Assembly: GCA_035048485.1 (NCBI GenBank)
Contig: CM068584.1
Location: 68,477,878-68,541,877, forward strand
Length of the DNA: 64,000 nt
From: Pteria penguin
Taxonomy: Eukaryota; Mollusca; Bivalvia; Pterioida; Pteriidae
Direction of reading: 5' to 3'
Part shown: positions 10,446-21,489 of the stretch, one piece after another
How the letters are laid out: each line of letters begins with the position of its first letter
Numbering within the stretch: position 1 is the stretch's first letter
Notes under the pieces: generated by a model
The model's database searches: none
What the model was told of the DNA's origin: nothing
The model's input: the letters and a program-made list of their open reading frames with translations, nothing else
Position numbers and translations under genes: made by a program

Positions 10446-11921
10446 ACATGTCACTAACATACCAGATGACTGGGTCATAAAGCCGTAGTCATTACCGGAT
10501 TGCGTCGTAAACCTTGATCAAATGGCCATGTCACTAACATACCAGATGACCATGCCACTAACACACCACTTGACCATGTCAGTAACATACAACTTAACCA
10601 TATCAGTAACATACCATGTGACCATGTCAATAACATACCAGATGACCATGTCTAACATACCACTGAACTGTGACAGTAACATACCACTGAACCATGTCAG
10701 TAACATACCAGATGACCATGTCAGTAAGACACCAGATGATGATGTCATTAATATACCAGATGGCCATGTCAGTAACATACCACTTGACTATATAACTAAT
10801 ATATCAGATGACCAAGTAAGTAAATACCACTTGACCATGTTAGTAACATACCAGATGACCATGTCACTAACATACCAGATGACCATGTCAGTAACATACC
10901 AGATGACCATGTCAGTTACATGCCAGATGACCATGTCAGTATCATACCACTTGACCATGTCACTACCATACCACTTGACCATGTCAGTAACATACCAGAT
11001 GACCATGTCAGTTACATGCCAGATGACCATGTCAGTATCATACCACTTGACCATGTCACTACCATACCACTTGACCATGTCAGTAACATACCAGATGACT
11101 ATGTCAGTAACATACCAGAGGACCATGTCAGTTACATGCCAGATGACCATGTCAGTATCATACCACTTGACCATGTCACTACCATACAACTTGACCATGT
11201 CATTAACATACCAGGTGACTATGTCAGTAACATATTAGATGACCATGTCAGTAACATACCACTTGACTATATAACTAATATATGAGATGACCATATCAGT
11301 AAGATACCAGATGACTATGTCAGTAACATAGAACTTAATCATATCAGTAACATACCAGATGACCATGTCAGTAAGATACCAGATGACCATGTCTAACATA
11401 CCACTGAACTGTGACAGTAACATACCACTGAACCATGTCAGTAACATACCACTGAACCATGTCAGTAACATACCAGATGACCATGTCAGTAAGATACCAG
11501 ATGACCATGTCAGTAACATACCACTTGACTATATAAGTAATATATCAGATGACCATATCAGTAAATACCACTAGACCATGTCAGTAAGATACCAGTTGAC
11601 CATGTCAGTAACATACCAGATGACCATGTCAGTAACATACCAGATGACCATATCAATGACATGCCACTAGACCATGTCAGTAAGATACCAGATGACCATG
11701 TCAGTAACATACCAGATGACCATGTCAGTAACATACCACTTGACTATATAAGTAATATATCGGATGACCATATCAGTAAATACCACTTGACCATGTCAGT
11801 AAGATACCAGATGACCATGTCAGTAACATACCAGATGGCCATATCAGTAACATACCACTTGACCATATCAATGACATACCACTTGACCATGTCAGTATGA
11901 CACCAGATGACCATGATATAA
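10446..11921. repeat. 24-bp tandem array (~61 copies)
   Basis: Core 'atgtcagtaacatacca' followed by either GATGAC or CTTGAC; the two variants alternate in higher-order blocks. The unit length is a multiple of three and stop-free in several frames, giving long frames on both strands (for example plus 10522-11238 and minus 10788-11198). These are by-products. Confidence 0.95.
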
Positions 11922-12349
11922 AGCCGGAGCTATTACAGATAATTAGCATTCCATGTAATCAATACACATTCTGTATATATCAGCAACATATGAATTTCAT
12001 GTTTGCAATTTCTTTATTGTTACAACTTGTATAAATTGATGGAAGACATTAATATCTATACAGATAAATGAGCAGATTCATGAGGAGTATAAACGATCAT
12101 TTGTACATACATATTACAGTCACCCTGGTCAGGGAATCTGGAAAGAAATGGGAACATCAACGGCGAAAATGGCCAAAAATAGGTTTGATAATTCATTTAT
12201 GTTTTTTCTAGATGTTGCCAAAGAAATTAACAAATGGTTTTGTCTGAATTTGTATATGAATAGAAAAATCCATATTTTCATTTATTCATTTTGGAAAAAT
12301 TAATTTATCCTCTAATTTTTTTTCTTCATTTTCAATTTATTTTTTGTTT
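11922..12349. other. Unique AT-rich spacer
   Basis: No gene or repeat recognised apart from T-rich low complexity near 12310-12380. Confidence 0.5.
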
Positions 12350-12512
12350 TTTGTTTTGTTTTCTTTTGTTTGTTTTGTTTTCAGTTATAACTTGACACGG
12401 AAGCAGGAGGTAACCAACCTCCTGTACATAGTGGTGCAATCCGGGAATCGAACTCGGATCATCGGGTCGCAAGTCAAGCGCTTGACCACTATACCGCGTC
12501 TGCCCTGACCCA
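12350..12512 (-). mobile_element. Type-1 tRNA-headed SINE, minus strand
   Basis: Reverse-strand copy: the head (A-box-like 'gcggtatagtggtcaagcg') is near 12500 and the B box (GTTCGATTCCC) near 12445. The tail runs toward 12350 and is replaced by T-rich sequence. It overlaps the left end of the duplicated block at 12392. The equivalent SINE sits at the left end of the second block at 23344. Confidence 0.8.
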
Positions 12513-14044
12513 ACCAATATATAAATTCATACGCTCTGTGACAATTTTAACGTGAGAAATTTTGAGGAAAAATAGTTATCTTCCTTGAACTTGATTTCCT
12601 GTGGTGTGCAGATTAAACCGGCGCCACATGTAGTGATGGTGAAGGTACCACATACAAACAGAGGCTCAATGCTCATCTGATCCCTACATCATTGTAATAT
12701 ACATCACGTGTCAGATTTATCATTCTCTACGTGGAGACCTACGTCTGATTGATGTACGATTCAAAAGTCGTTGTCTAGATTCGAAATCTGGGCCCACCTC
12801 ACCGGCTAAGGTGACTGCTGGTATGTGGTTTGTATACATGATTGCCAGGTATAGTCGTAGAGGTTCCCAGAATCGCTATGGTACTTTATACGGCATCAAG
12901 AGGATCTGGTTTTGTTGTTTTCCAGATAGAAGCGTCGCAGGTACAGCTTCTCCAACTCTACGAATCGAGGTGTTTCTCATACATTGTAGTGAAGTTCCTT
13001 CGCAGCAGATTTGGATACGTGAGTTGCATAAAACTCAATTAATTCCGGAGTCCATTCACCGGATAGGTGCGAGAATTCAAGCATTCGCACTCTAAAATCG
13101 CGCACGACTGGTTCTGACGATGCCAATCCGGTACCTCGTTGAAAAACGGAGAACCAATGTGCACACCGATATCGTGAACCGAAATCATGAGAGAAAGACA
13201 ATCGCACTAGCTTGTAATCGGTACTACGCATGAATGACACATACCACAACCAAAACCATGCACCATTCACCATCACATGCACACACCGTCACAACCAAAC
13301 ACCATGCCCCATCACCACCATGCTCATTCATGCGTGAAAATCGATTATTAAGCTACTGCCTGTGGCTTCCTCTTTATTTCGGTTCAGGATGTCGATGCGC
13401 ATGTTTCTCCGGGATTCACCAGGACAGGATTTGCATCCCCTAAATCAGCCGCGTAATTTAGAGTACAAATACGTAAAACGCTACATCTACCTGGCGAATG
13501 ATCTCTGGAATCAGTCAAATTCCATACCACTAATGTCTAGAATAATGCTGAGAAAGAATTTTACTGCAATACATGGGAAGCATCTGTAGCCGGAGAGGTA
13601 GAGAAACCGTAACTGCGACGCATCTCTCTGGAAAGCAAGAAGACGAGGTCCTCCTGGGGTCGTATGGAGCACAGTAGCGAGACTGGGAATTTCAACAATT
13701 ACACTTTGTAACCATGGATACGGACCGCAAGACAGCCATCACCGTAGTCGACGACGTGTGCCTGAATTCCGAATGTCGACAACAGCCCTGGAATCGAACA
13801 TCAACCAGACGTGGGTCCCGACTGGTAGAGATTGGTAAATCTAATATATGATACATACTGCATTAACACAAGGTACAGATTCATAATGTACCTATGTTCC
13901 TATACGATATCTTCACAATCGCTACATGAGACGTCGGCCGGGTCTTCATTCCAAAGGAAATCGATTCCAAGGAAGATAACTCTGTCTCTTCTAAATTTCC
14001 AACGCTGTTGTCGTTTGAGACTTTGCACTTATACATCGTAACCA
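12392..14044. repeat. Duplicated ~1.65-kb block, copy A
   Basis: Direct-orientation match to 23344-25003. Both copies start within a minus-strand type-1 SINE and end at 'acatcgtaaccact'. By eye the leftmost ~200 bp differ at about 15% of positions, the next ~225 bp at about 5%, and stretches around 13320-13640 by only about one base. No frame is recognisable as a protein family; frames such as 12811-13095 are kept in both copies simply because the DNA is nearly identical. It could be an unclassified mobile element or a segmental duplication. Confidence 0.9.
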
Positions 14045-14230
14045 CTGTATTTCACGCACAAATCGAAATCCACCTCCACCCTGGTCCCCATCCCCACCCA
14101 ACCCCGCCCCCTCTCCGGGATTTCCTCTGTCTCATCCGAAAGACAGGACACCGTATTGCCACTTGAGGAGCTCGAACCGGGGACCTCGCAGCCTTGACCC
14201 AAGTACGCCACCGACTGGCGATGGGTTCCA
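14045..14230 (-). mobile_element. Degenerate type-2 SINE fragment
   Basis: Contains 'tctcatccgaaagacagg' and 'gagctcgaaccggggacctc', which match the tRNA-like half of type-2 SINEs in minus orientation. It lies directly after the duplicated block. Confidence 0.6.
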
Positions 14231-14519
14231 AACCCGAACGAGAGAGGGTCGGGCGACTCTAAACCCCTATTGTCAATTCATCGCCAAAATATTAAATAAA
14301 ATGTGGTAAAATTAAGAGACAAAGATAGCCATTAATGCCCCCATTCCTTCCTCACATGCTTGACATTACATAAATTACATATAGTGATAAATAACAAAGA
14401 AACAGTTCTGTGTCTTCTTTCTGTGGCATCCATTCTTCCAAGGACGAATCTGTAAAGGTGTAGCACAGGGTAAGACAATGATCATGTTAGATAACTCTGA
14501 ATTATTTTGCGTTTGTTTT

Positions 14520-14730
14520 GTTTGACGTCAGTGCTTCGCTAACATGGTGACGACATGTCGGTCTGATGCACTACACAGACACTTAGACCTTTGCAATGTT
14601 CCCATCGAAGCAGGCTTGTAATTGCCGATGTTTTGTGTATTACTTTCTCAACGGAATGATAGAACACAGACAAGTTACCGATGGGGTTCGAAACCTTGGC
14701 CACTTGGCCCCGAGTGGAGTACGATTGGAT
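14520..14730 (-). mobile_element. Degenerate type-2 SINE copy
   Basis: The order 'atggtgacgacatgtc', 'gatgcactacacagac', 'agacctttgcaatg', then 'gggttcgaaacc' follows the type-2 SINE layout, with many substitutions. Confidence 0.55.
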
Positions 14731-14755
14731 TGTTCTGCTTCACCTTTAAAGCTGT

Positions 14756-14859
14756 TGTCTTATGACATATTTGTAATTTGGGAAATCACAAAATGCATGA
14801 ATGACTATTATCATTCATGCATGCTTTAATTTCCCAAATTACAAATATGTCATAGGACA
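14756..14859. repeat. Palindromic hairpin element, copy 1
   Basis: Inverted repeat of about 45-nt arms. The left arm is 'tatgacatatttgtaatttg' plus 'ggaaat', and the right arm is its complement ending 'gtcataggaca'. The inner parts ('atgcatgaatga' and 'tcattcatgcat') also pair, leaving a small loop. A second, related palindrome lies at 14981-15070. Likely a small snapback repeat. Confidence 0.8.
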
Positions 14860-14980
14860 TTTTTATAAAATTAAACGATGGGTTGACCGTAATGACCATT
14901 GTTTCACACCACATCTGGATTTGTCATCGGTGGCGACAACAGACTGGTGTATTGTTAGATACATCCAAACTCCTACATCG

Positions 14981-15070
14981 TGTCCTATGACAAATTTGTA
15001 CCTTGGGAAATTAATCATTAGTCATTTATGCATGTTTTAATTTCCCAGATTACAAATGTGTCATAGGACA
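14981..15070. repeat. Palindromic hairpin element, copy 2
   Basis: Starts TGTCCTATGACA and ends with the complement TGTCATAGGACA, with arms through 'ttgggaaatt' and 'aatttccca'. It resembles 14756-14859 but is about 14 bp shorter. The two could be separate insertions or the two ends of one ~315-bp element. Confidence 0.75.
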
Positions 15071-15118
15071 GTAGTGCTAACATGCCAGCGTTCATTATAA
15101 ATATGGAATTTCATTTTT

Positions 15119-15119
<1 letters not shown>

Positions 15120-15175
<56 letters not shown>
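15120..15175. repeat. (TC)n(AC)n compound microsatellite
   Basis: Perfect TC run followed directly by an AC run. Confidence 0.97.
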
Positions 15176-15194
15176 TTCAGAAACTGAAAACAAA

Positions 15195-15272
15195 CAAGGC
15201 GCCGGCGGGAATCGAACCAACGACTTTTAGATCCTCCACAATCACTTTAACCACACCGCTGGGCAGGCTCTG
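15195..15272 (-). mobile_element. tRNA-like SINE head
   Basis: The minus strand reads like a tRNA: an A-box-like 'gcccagcggtgtggttaaag', then a B box GGTTCGATTCC near 15211. It lacks a clean acceptor stem and sits in repeat debris, so it is a SINE promoter rather than a working tRNA gene. Confidence 0.55.
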
Positions 15273-15369
15273 TGTTAAGGGTGCGCGTTTAATCTTAAGA
15301 CTGAGATATAATTACATAACATAATAAGTGACACGTCGTCTGGCTGGTTGGTTAACAAGCTGTTTTGGT

Positions 15370-15490
15370 CGTCTTCAGTTTTTTTTCTGTCATATCTCGA
15401 CATGAAAATAGAACATGTAGGTAACCAACCTATTAAGCGTAGGTGGCGCAATCCGGGAATCGAACCTGGATCGAACTCGGATCGCATGTA
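15370..15490 (-). mobile_element. Partial type-1 SINE
   Basis: Minus-strand fragment with the SINE tail 'tcatatctcgacatg', 'ggtaaccaacct' and a B-box region 'atccgggaatcgaacc'. The head is missing or altered after 15480. Confidence 0.6.
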
Positions 15491-15574
15491 CCAGCTCTCT
15501 CTTCAGGAAAAAGGTTTAAATTTGATAGAGACGATACGAAACTTCTCTTATATAATTGAACATCGCAGAGTAAA

Positions 15575-15812
15575 ATAGTTTATTTGTTGTTTAATGTCAA
15601 AACCAAATTTATTTCTCACACCAAGTGGCGACATCTGCTTGACATTTGGACCTATGTAATAGGCTATCCGGAGCAGGGAGGGACCTAACATATGACGACG
15701 TGGACTGAGGCAAGCGCTCTCGTTTTGACTGCTTTGGTCGAAAGACAAGACATCCACAAGTTACCAGTGGATTCGAACCCGCGACCTCTGGCTACAGACT
15801 GAGGTATCAAGA
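15575..15812 (-). mobile_element. Degenerate type-2 SINE copy
   Basis: Recognisable pieces are 'gtggcgacatctgcttgac', 'gtcgaaagacaagacatcc' and 'ggattcgaacccgcgacc', in type-2 order on the minus strand. Confidence 0.55.
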
Positions 15813-15857
15813 TACACATGATCTACAGTCATTATACGATGATAGTGACACTTACCT

Positions 15858-16110
15858 TTCGGTGGATGTCTCTTAGGAGATGAGTGGCTGGGATTCTCCG
15901 TGGATGTCTTGTAGCAGTTGAGTAGCTGGGATTCTCCGTGGATGTCTCGTAGCAGTTGAGTGGCCGGGATTCTCCGTGGATGTCTCGTAGCAGTGGATGT
16001 CTCCTAGGAGATGAGTGGCTGGGGTTCTCCGTGGGTGTCTCGTAGCAGATGAGTGACTTGGATTCTCCGTGGATGTCTCCTAGGAGATGAGTGGCTGGGA
16101 TTCTCCGTAA
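15858..16110. repeat. 38-bp tandem array
   Basis: Six to seven copies of a 38-bp unit with core 'gagtggctgggattctcc' and either 'tcctaggagat' or 'tcgtagcagtt' in the variable half. One copy is truncated. Confidence 0.92.
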
Positions 16111-16164
16111 GCACTTCTTACGACGAACCTGATGATGGAAATAATTTGAATAATTGTACAGAAA

Positions 16165-16308
16165 GAGAATGATATGACTTGGTGGGATGATTGGTTGATT
16201 GGTGCGTTGGTTGGTTGGTTGATTGGGTTAGTGATTGGTTAGTTAGTTAGTTGGTTGGTTGGTTGGTGGGATGGTTGATTGTTTGGTGGGTTGGTTGCTT
16301 GTATGGTT
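16165..16308. repeat. TTGG-rich low-complexity tract
   Basis: Imperfect 'ttggttgattgg' repeats lying directly before the 72-bp array. Confidence 0.85.
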
Positions 16309-17262
16309 GTGAGGTGATCAGTTATAGATCCGGGCATTGTGAAGTCGTGACAGTTATTCCAGAAGGTAAGCACCTTGACACATTACACAGAAGTATGAGG
16401 TGATCCAGTTTGTCAATAGCGCATTGTGATGGGGTGATAGCTTACAACGAATTAATAATGACGTATCAGGTGATCAGTTATACAATCCGGGCATTGTGAA
16501 GGGTGATAGCAATCACCTGACACATTACACAGAAGTATGAGGTGATCACTTATACAATCCGGGCATTGTGAAGGGTGATAGCAATCACCTGACACATTAC
16601 ACAGAAGTATGAGGTGATCAGTTATACAATCCGGGCATTGTGACGGGTGGTAACAATCACCTGACACATTACACAGAAGTATGAGGTGATCAGTTATACA
16701 ATCCGGGCATTGTGAACGGTGATAGCAATCACCTGACACATTACACAGAAGTATGAGGTGATCAGTTATACAATCCGGGCATTGTGACGGGTGATAACAA
16801 TCACCTGACACATTACACAGAAGTATGAGGTGATCAGTTATACAATCCGGGCATTGTGAAGGGTGATAGTAATCACCTGACGCATCACACAGAACTATGA
16901 GGTGATCAGTTATACAATTCGGGCATTTTGAAGGGTGATAGCAATCACCTGACACATTACACAGAAGTATGAGGTGATCAGTTATACAATCCGGGCATTG
17001 TGAAGGGTGATAGCAATCACCTGACACATTACACAGAAGTATGAGGTGATCAGTTATACAATCCGGGCATTGTGAAGGGTGATAACAATCACCTGACACA
17101 TTACACAGAAGTATGAGGTGATCAGTTATACAATCCGGGTATGTGAAGGGTGATAGCAATCACCTGACACATTACACAGAAGTATGAGGTGATCAGTTAT
17201 ACAATCCGGGCATTGTGACGGGTGATAACAATCACCTGACATATTACACAGAAGATTAGACA
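16309..17262. repeat. 72-bp tandem array (~13 copies)
   Basis: Unit pieces are 'gaggtgatcagttatacaat', 'ccgggcattgtgaagg' and 'ttacacagaagtat'. Each unit holds a short inverted repeat GGTGATAGCAATCACC, close to the GGTGATCAATCACC of the 68-bp array at 35990-38180. The 24-codon unit is stop-free on the minus strand and makes a 235-residue Cys-rich frame (16452-17159) that should not be called a gene. Confidence 0.95.
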
Positions 17263-17486
17263 TGGGCCATCACCCGCCGCAGTCAGTGAGGGATGGCTTA
17301 TGTCGGCACGTTCATTGTTACCGAGGGTATTAGTAACTAGGCTCGAATCCATAACTTCCCAATCTCGAGTGAAGCACTCAAAAAAACTGACCTACGTCGG
17401 CCACCTTTTTTCTTAGACAAAGAATTGTGATAATTGTGTCACCGCTATATCGTAAGCTAACAATCTACACGATGGCGGCACCTGAA
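17262..17486 (-). mobile_element. Degenerate SINE debris between arrays
   Basis: Contains 'cagtgagggatggctta' and 'taggctcgaatccata', matching type-2 SINE body and B-box regions. A second scrap, 'gatggcggcacctg', lies near 17472, directly before the next array. Confidence 0.5.
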
Positions 17487-18800
17487 TGTGGTACGCCAAC
17501 CATTCCACGGACTGTAGTATGCCAGATACAATGCCAACCATCCCACGGACTGTAGTATGCCAGATACAATGCCAACCATCCCACGGACTGTAGTATGCCA
17601 GATACAATGCCAACCATCCCACGGACTGTAGTATGTCAGACGTCATGCCAACCATCCCACGGACTGTAGTATGCCAGATACAATGCCAACCATCCCACGG
17701 ACTGTAGTATGCCAGATACAATGCCAACCATCCCACGGACTGTAGTATGCCAGATAACATGCAAACCATCCCACGGACTGTAGTATGCCAGATAACATGC
17801 CAACCATCCCACGGACTGTAGTATGCCAGATAACATGCCAACCATCCCACGGACTGTAGTATGCCAGATAACATGCCAACCATCCCACGGACTGTAGTAT
17901 GCCAGATACAATGCCAACCATCCCACGGACTGTAGTATGCCAGATAACATGCCAACCATCCCTTGGACTGTAGTATGTCAGATACAATGCCAACCATCCC
18001 ACGGACTGTAGTATGCCGAATAACATGCCAACCATCCCACGGACTGTAGTATGTCAGATACAATGCCAACCATCCCACGGACTGTAGTATGCCAGATACA
18101 ATGCCAACCATCCCACGGACTGTAGTATGCCAGATAAATGCCAACCATCCCACGGACTGTAGTATGCCAGATAACATGCCAACCATCCCACGGACTGTAG
18201 TATGTCAGGCGCCATGCCAACCATCCCACGGACTGTAGTATGCCAGATACAATGCCAACCATCCCACGGACTGTAGTATGTCAGACGCCATGCCAACCAT
18301 CCCACGGACTTTAGTATGCCAGATAACATGCCAACCATCCCACGGACGGTAGTATGTCAGACGCCATGCCAACCATCCCACGAATTGTAGTATGCCAGAT
18401 ACAATGCAAACCATGCCACAGACTGTAATATGCCATATACAATGCCAACCATTCCACGGACTGTAGTATGTCAGACGCCATGCCAACCATCCCACGGACT
18501 GTAATATGCCAGATAACATGCCAACCATCCCACGGACTGTAGTATGCCAGAAACCATGCCAACCATCCCACGGACTGTAGTATGCCAGATACAATGCCAA
18601 CCATCCCACGGACTGTAGTATGTCAGACGCCATGCCAACCATCCCACGGACTGTAGTATGCCAGATACAATGCCAACCATCCCACGGACTGTAGTATGCC
18701 AGATACCATGCCAACCATCCCACGGACTGTAGTATGCCAGATACCATGCCAACCATCCCACGGACTGTAGTATGTCAGACGCCATGCCATCCATCCCAAC
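17487..18800. repeat. 38-bp tandem array (~34 copies)
   Basis: Core 'catcccacggactgtagtat' plus a variable 'gccagataacatgccaac' half that alternates among 'gataca', 'gataaca' and 'cagacgc'. Since 38 is not a multiple of three and the unit has no minus-strand stop, all three minus frames are open for long distances. That explains the overlapping minus frames between 17413 and 18818. Confidence 0.96.
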
Positions 18801-18881
18801 GGTACACGGGATCATCAAAATAGCTGATATGTAAGTAAAATAATTACCCGTATGTTAATGTCTCATAGATGTACGGATGGC

Positions 18882-19125
18882 ATCCTCGGCTGATTCCACT
18901 CAGGTCCTCGGCTGATTCCACTCAGGTCCTCGGCCTATTCCACTCTGGTCCTCGGCCTATTCCACTCAGGTCCTCGGTTGATTCCACTCAGGTCCTCGGC
19001 CTATTCCACTCTGGCCCTCGGCCTATTCCACTCTGGTCCTCGGCTCATTCCACTCTGGTCCTCGGCTCATTCCACTCTGGTCCTCGGCCTATTGTACTCA
19101 GGTCGTCGGCTCATTCCACTCTGGT
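18882..19125. repeat. 22-bp tandem array (~11 copies)
   Basis: Core 'tcctcggcctattccactc' with variants 'gctgattcc' and 'gctcattcc'. Copies are well conserved. Confidence 0.94.
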
Positions 19126-19375
19126 CTATCACTGTTCCTAATTTCAATCTGTACATGTAAATACACATAATTATGGTACCATAAGTGTAACATTGGATTT
19201 GTCAGAATTGTATTTCACTTTTTAATGAGATTTGTGTCACTTTCAGCGATTTCAAGCAGTCAGAAAAAAACCCACCGGTATTTTCACTGAAAATGATATT
19301 TACCTGTGTGTATATTGATGCCTCATGCTTTTGTAGTGTTGATGACTTTGGTCCTGTATCCAACCATTCTTCCAA

Positions 19376-19880
19376 GGGTAAACCTGTACATGTAAACAAA
19401 GGTAAACCTGTACATGTAAACAAGGGTAAACCTGTACATGTAAACAAGGGTAAACCTGTACATGTAAACAAGGGTAAACCTGTACATGTAAACAAGGGTA
19501 AACCTGTATATGTAAACAAAGGTAAACCTGTACATGTAAACAAGGGTAAACCTGTACATGTAAACAAGGGTACCCCTGTATATGTAAACAAAGGTAAACC
19601 TGTACATGTAAACAAGGGTAAACCTGTACATGTAAACAAGGGTAAACCTGTACATGTAAACAAAGGTAAACCTGTACATGTAAACAAGGGTAAACCTGTA
19701 CATGTAAACAAGGGTAAACCTGTATATGTAAACAAAGGTAAACCTGTACATGTAAACAAGGGTAAACCTGTACATGTAAACAAGGGTAAACCTGTATATG
19801 TAAACAAAGGTAAACCTGTACATGTAAACAAGGGTAAACCTGTACATGTAAACAAGGGTAAACCTGTACATGTAAACAAG
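19376..19880. repeat. 24-bp tandem array (21 copies)
   Basis: Twenty-one copies with core 'ggtaaacctgtacatgtaaa', differing mostly at one G/A and one C/T position. The eight-codon unit is stop-free in one plus frame (repeating GKPVHVNK) and in two minus frames (repeating FTCTGLPL and VYMYRFTL). All three being open marks this as an array effect rather than coding sequence. Confidence 0.96.
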
Positions 19881-19939
19881 CATTTAGTTAGTATTTTGTT
19901 GGAAGTTGTTTCAGTTTTAAAAATTTCGCATCCTCTGAA

Positions 19940-20262
19940 ACATTGAGCACAGTCATTCGGGACTCGAATCCAGACCGCTCATGTTGTAAGCACATCACCG
20001 CTACACCACTTCCTCATCGCAAACCAGACGTGAAATCGGTTCATTGTTTATAGAAATGATTTAATAATGAATTCCATTTTGATTTTTGTCATGACGACAT
20101 TAGCCGGATGCATTGTACATAAACTTCCACCTATATAACGCACCCATCATACAAAGCGGCGTGACAACATTGACCTTGACCTCTCGACTTTTAGCGTCTC
20201 ATCCAAGGGACAGAACTCCGAGGATCCTCCGCGCCATCAGATCGGATTGTCATGGCAGCCTG
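19940..20262 (-). mobile_element. SINE fragments
   Basis: 19955-20015 has a tRNA-like piece ('gactcgaatccagacc'). 20090-20262 has 'catgacgacattagcc', 'gatgcattgtacata' and 'gtctcatccaagggacag', in type-2 order. The second fragment runs into the 70-bp array. Confidence 0.55.
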
Positions 20263-20263
20263 A

Positions 20264-20735
20264 GCTACCTGGGCTGAGTTATCATTGGGGTATAGGACAG
20301 TAGTAATGCCGTAGGACTATCAGAAGACTATTTTGTCCCTGGGCTAAGTTATCATTGAGGTATAGGACATTAGTGATGCTGTAGGACTATCAGAAGACTA
20401 CCCTGTCCCTGGGCTGAGTTATCATTGAGGTATAGGACATTAGTAATGCTGTAGGACTATCAGAAGACTACCTTGTCCCTGGACTGAGTTATCATTGAGG
20501 TATAGGACATTAGTAATGCTGTAGGACTATCAGAAGACTACCTTGTCCCTGGACTGAGTTATCATTGAGGTATAGGACATTAGTAATGCTGTAGGACTAT
20601 CAGAAGACTATCTTGTCCCTGGGCAGAGTTATCATTGAGGTATAGGACATTAGTAATGCTGTAGGACTATCAGAATACTATCTTGTCCTTGGGCTGAGTT
20701 ATCATTGAAGTATAGGACATTAGTAATGCTGCATA
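20264..20735. repeat. 70-bp tandem array (~6.7 copies)
   Basis: Unit pieces are 'gtccctgggctgagttatca', 'ttgaggtataggacattag' and 'gctgtaggactatcagaag'. The spacing measured between successive 'gtccct' motifs is exactly 70. Confidence 0.94.
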
Positions 20736-20749
20736 CGTTTCGTTGTTTA

Positions 20750-20815
20750 CGTTTTTATCGTCTCATACAAAAGACAAGACACGGACGAACATTTGGCGAG
20801 ACTCGAGCCCGGAAC
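20750..20815 (-). mobile_element. Type-2 SINE fragment seeding an array
   Basis: Reads 'gtctcatacaaaagacaaga', 'cacggacgaac', then 'cgagactcgagcccgga', the same order as the tRNA-side half of the SINE at 35735-35965. The following array repeats the last portion. Confidence 0.6.
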
Positions 20816-21042
20816 ACCTCGACCTCGAGGCGGAACCTCCTCGGCCTTGAGCCCGGAATACCTCGACCTCGAGGCAGGACCTCCTCGGCCACGAGCCTGG
20901 GACACCTCGACCTCGAGGCCAGACCTCCTCGCCCACCAGCCCGGAACACGTAGACCTCGAGGCCGGACCTCCTCGGCCACGAGCCTGGAACACCTCGACC
21001 TCGAGACGGAACCTCCCCGGCCATGAGCCCGGAACACCTCGG
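20803..21042. repeat. 44-bp GC-rich tandem array
   Basis: About 5.5 copies with core 'cacctcgacctcgaggc' and 'gacctcctcggcca'. The unit resembles the B-box part of type-2 SINEs ('cgaacccgggacctctcg'), and the array starts inside such a fragment. It is notably GC-rich in an AT-rich window. Confidence 0.92.
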
Positions 21043-21204
21043 TCACATTTTCTACACTTTCAATTTTCATTCAATTATGGCGAATTTAATTGTATGTAAC
21101 AGGACCAGTCCGTAGGCAGGATAAAATGATAGTTAACAGTGGCGGATCCGAAAACCGTATCAACTCTACTTGCCTCATAAATTTGTGGCCAAAATGGGGA
21201 GTAA

Positions 21205-21462
21205 TTATCCGTCTGGTTCCTCCATCTGGATCCTCAATCTAGACCCTCCGTCTGGATCCTCCGTCTGTATACATCTAGATTCTCCGTCAGGATCTTCAAT
21301 CTGGATTTTCCATCATGATCCTCCATCTGAATCCTCCTCCGTCTGGGCCCTCCATATGGGTCCTTGTCTAGATCCTCCGTCTGAATCCTCCATCTGGATC
21401 CTCCATCTAGATGCTTTGTCTGAATCCTCCATATGGACCCTGTATCTGGATCCTCCATGTTC
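21205..21462. repeat. Degenerate ~15-bp array
   Basis: Irregular repeats of 'tctggatcctcca' and 'tctagatcctccg' with many substitutions and unequal spacing. Confidence 0.8.
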
Positions 21463-21489
21463 CTGTAATACTTATGAATTATGAATATC

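Noticed and set aside
12811..13095. Conserved protein in the duplicated block
   Set aside because: The frame is similar in both copies, but so is the surrounding DNA in all frames. There is no family resemblance, and changes between copies include amino-acid replacements at the expected neutral share.
16452..17159. 235-residue Cys-rich repetitive frame on the minus strand
   Set aside because: It looks like a secreted Cys-repeat protein, but it is a direct read of the 72-bp array, starts within a unit and has no splice or promoter context.
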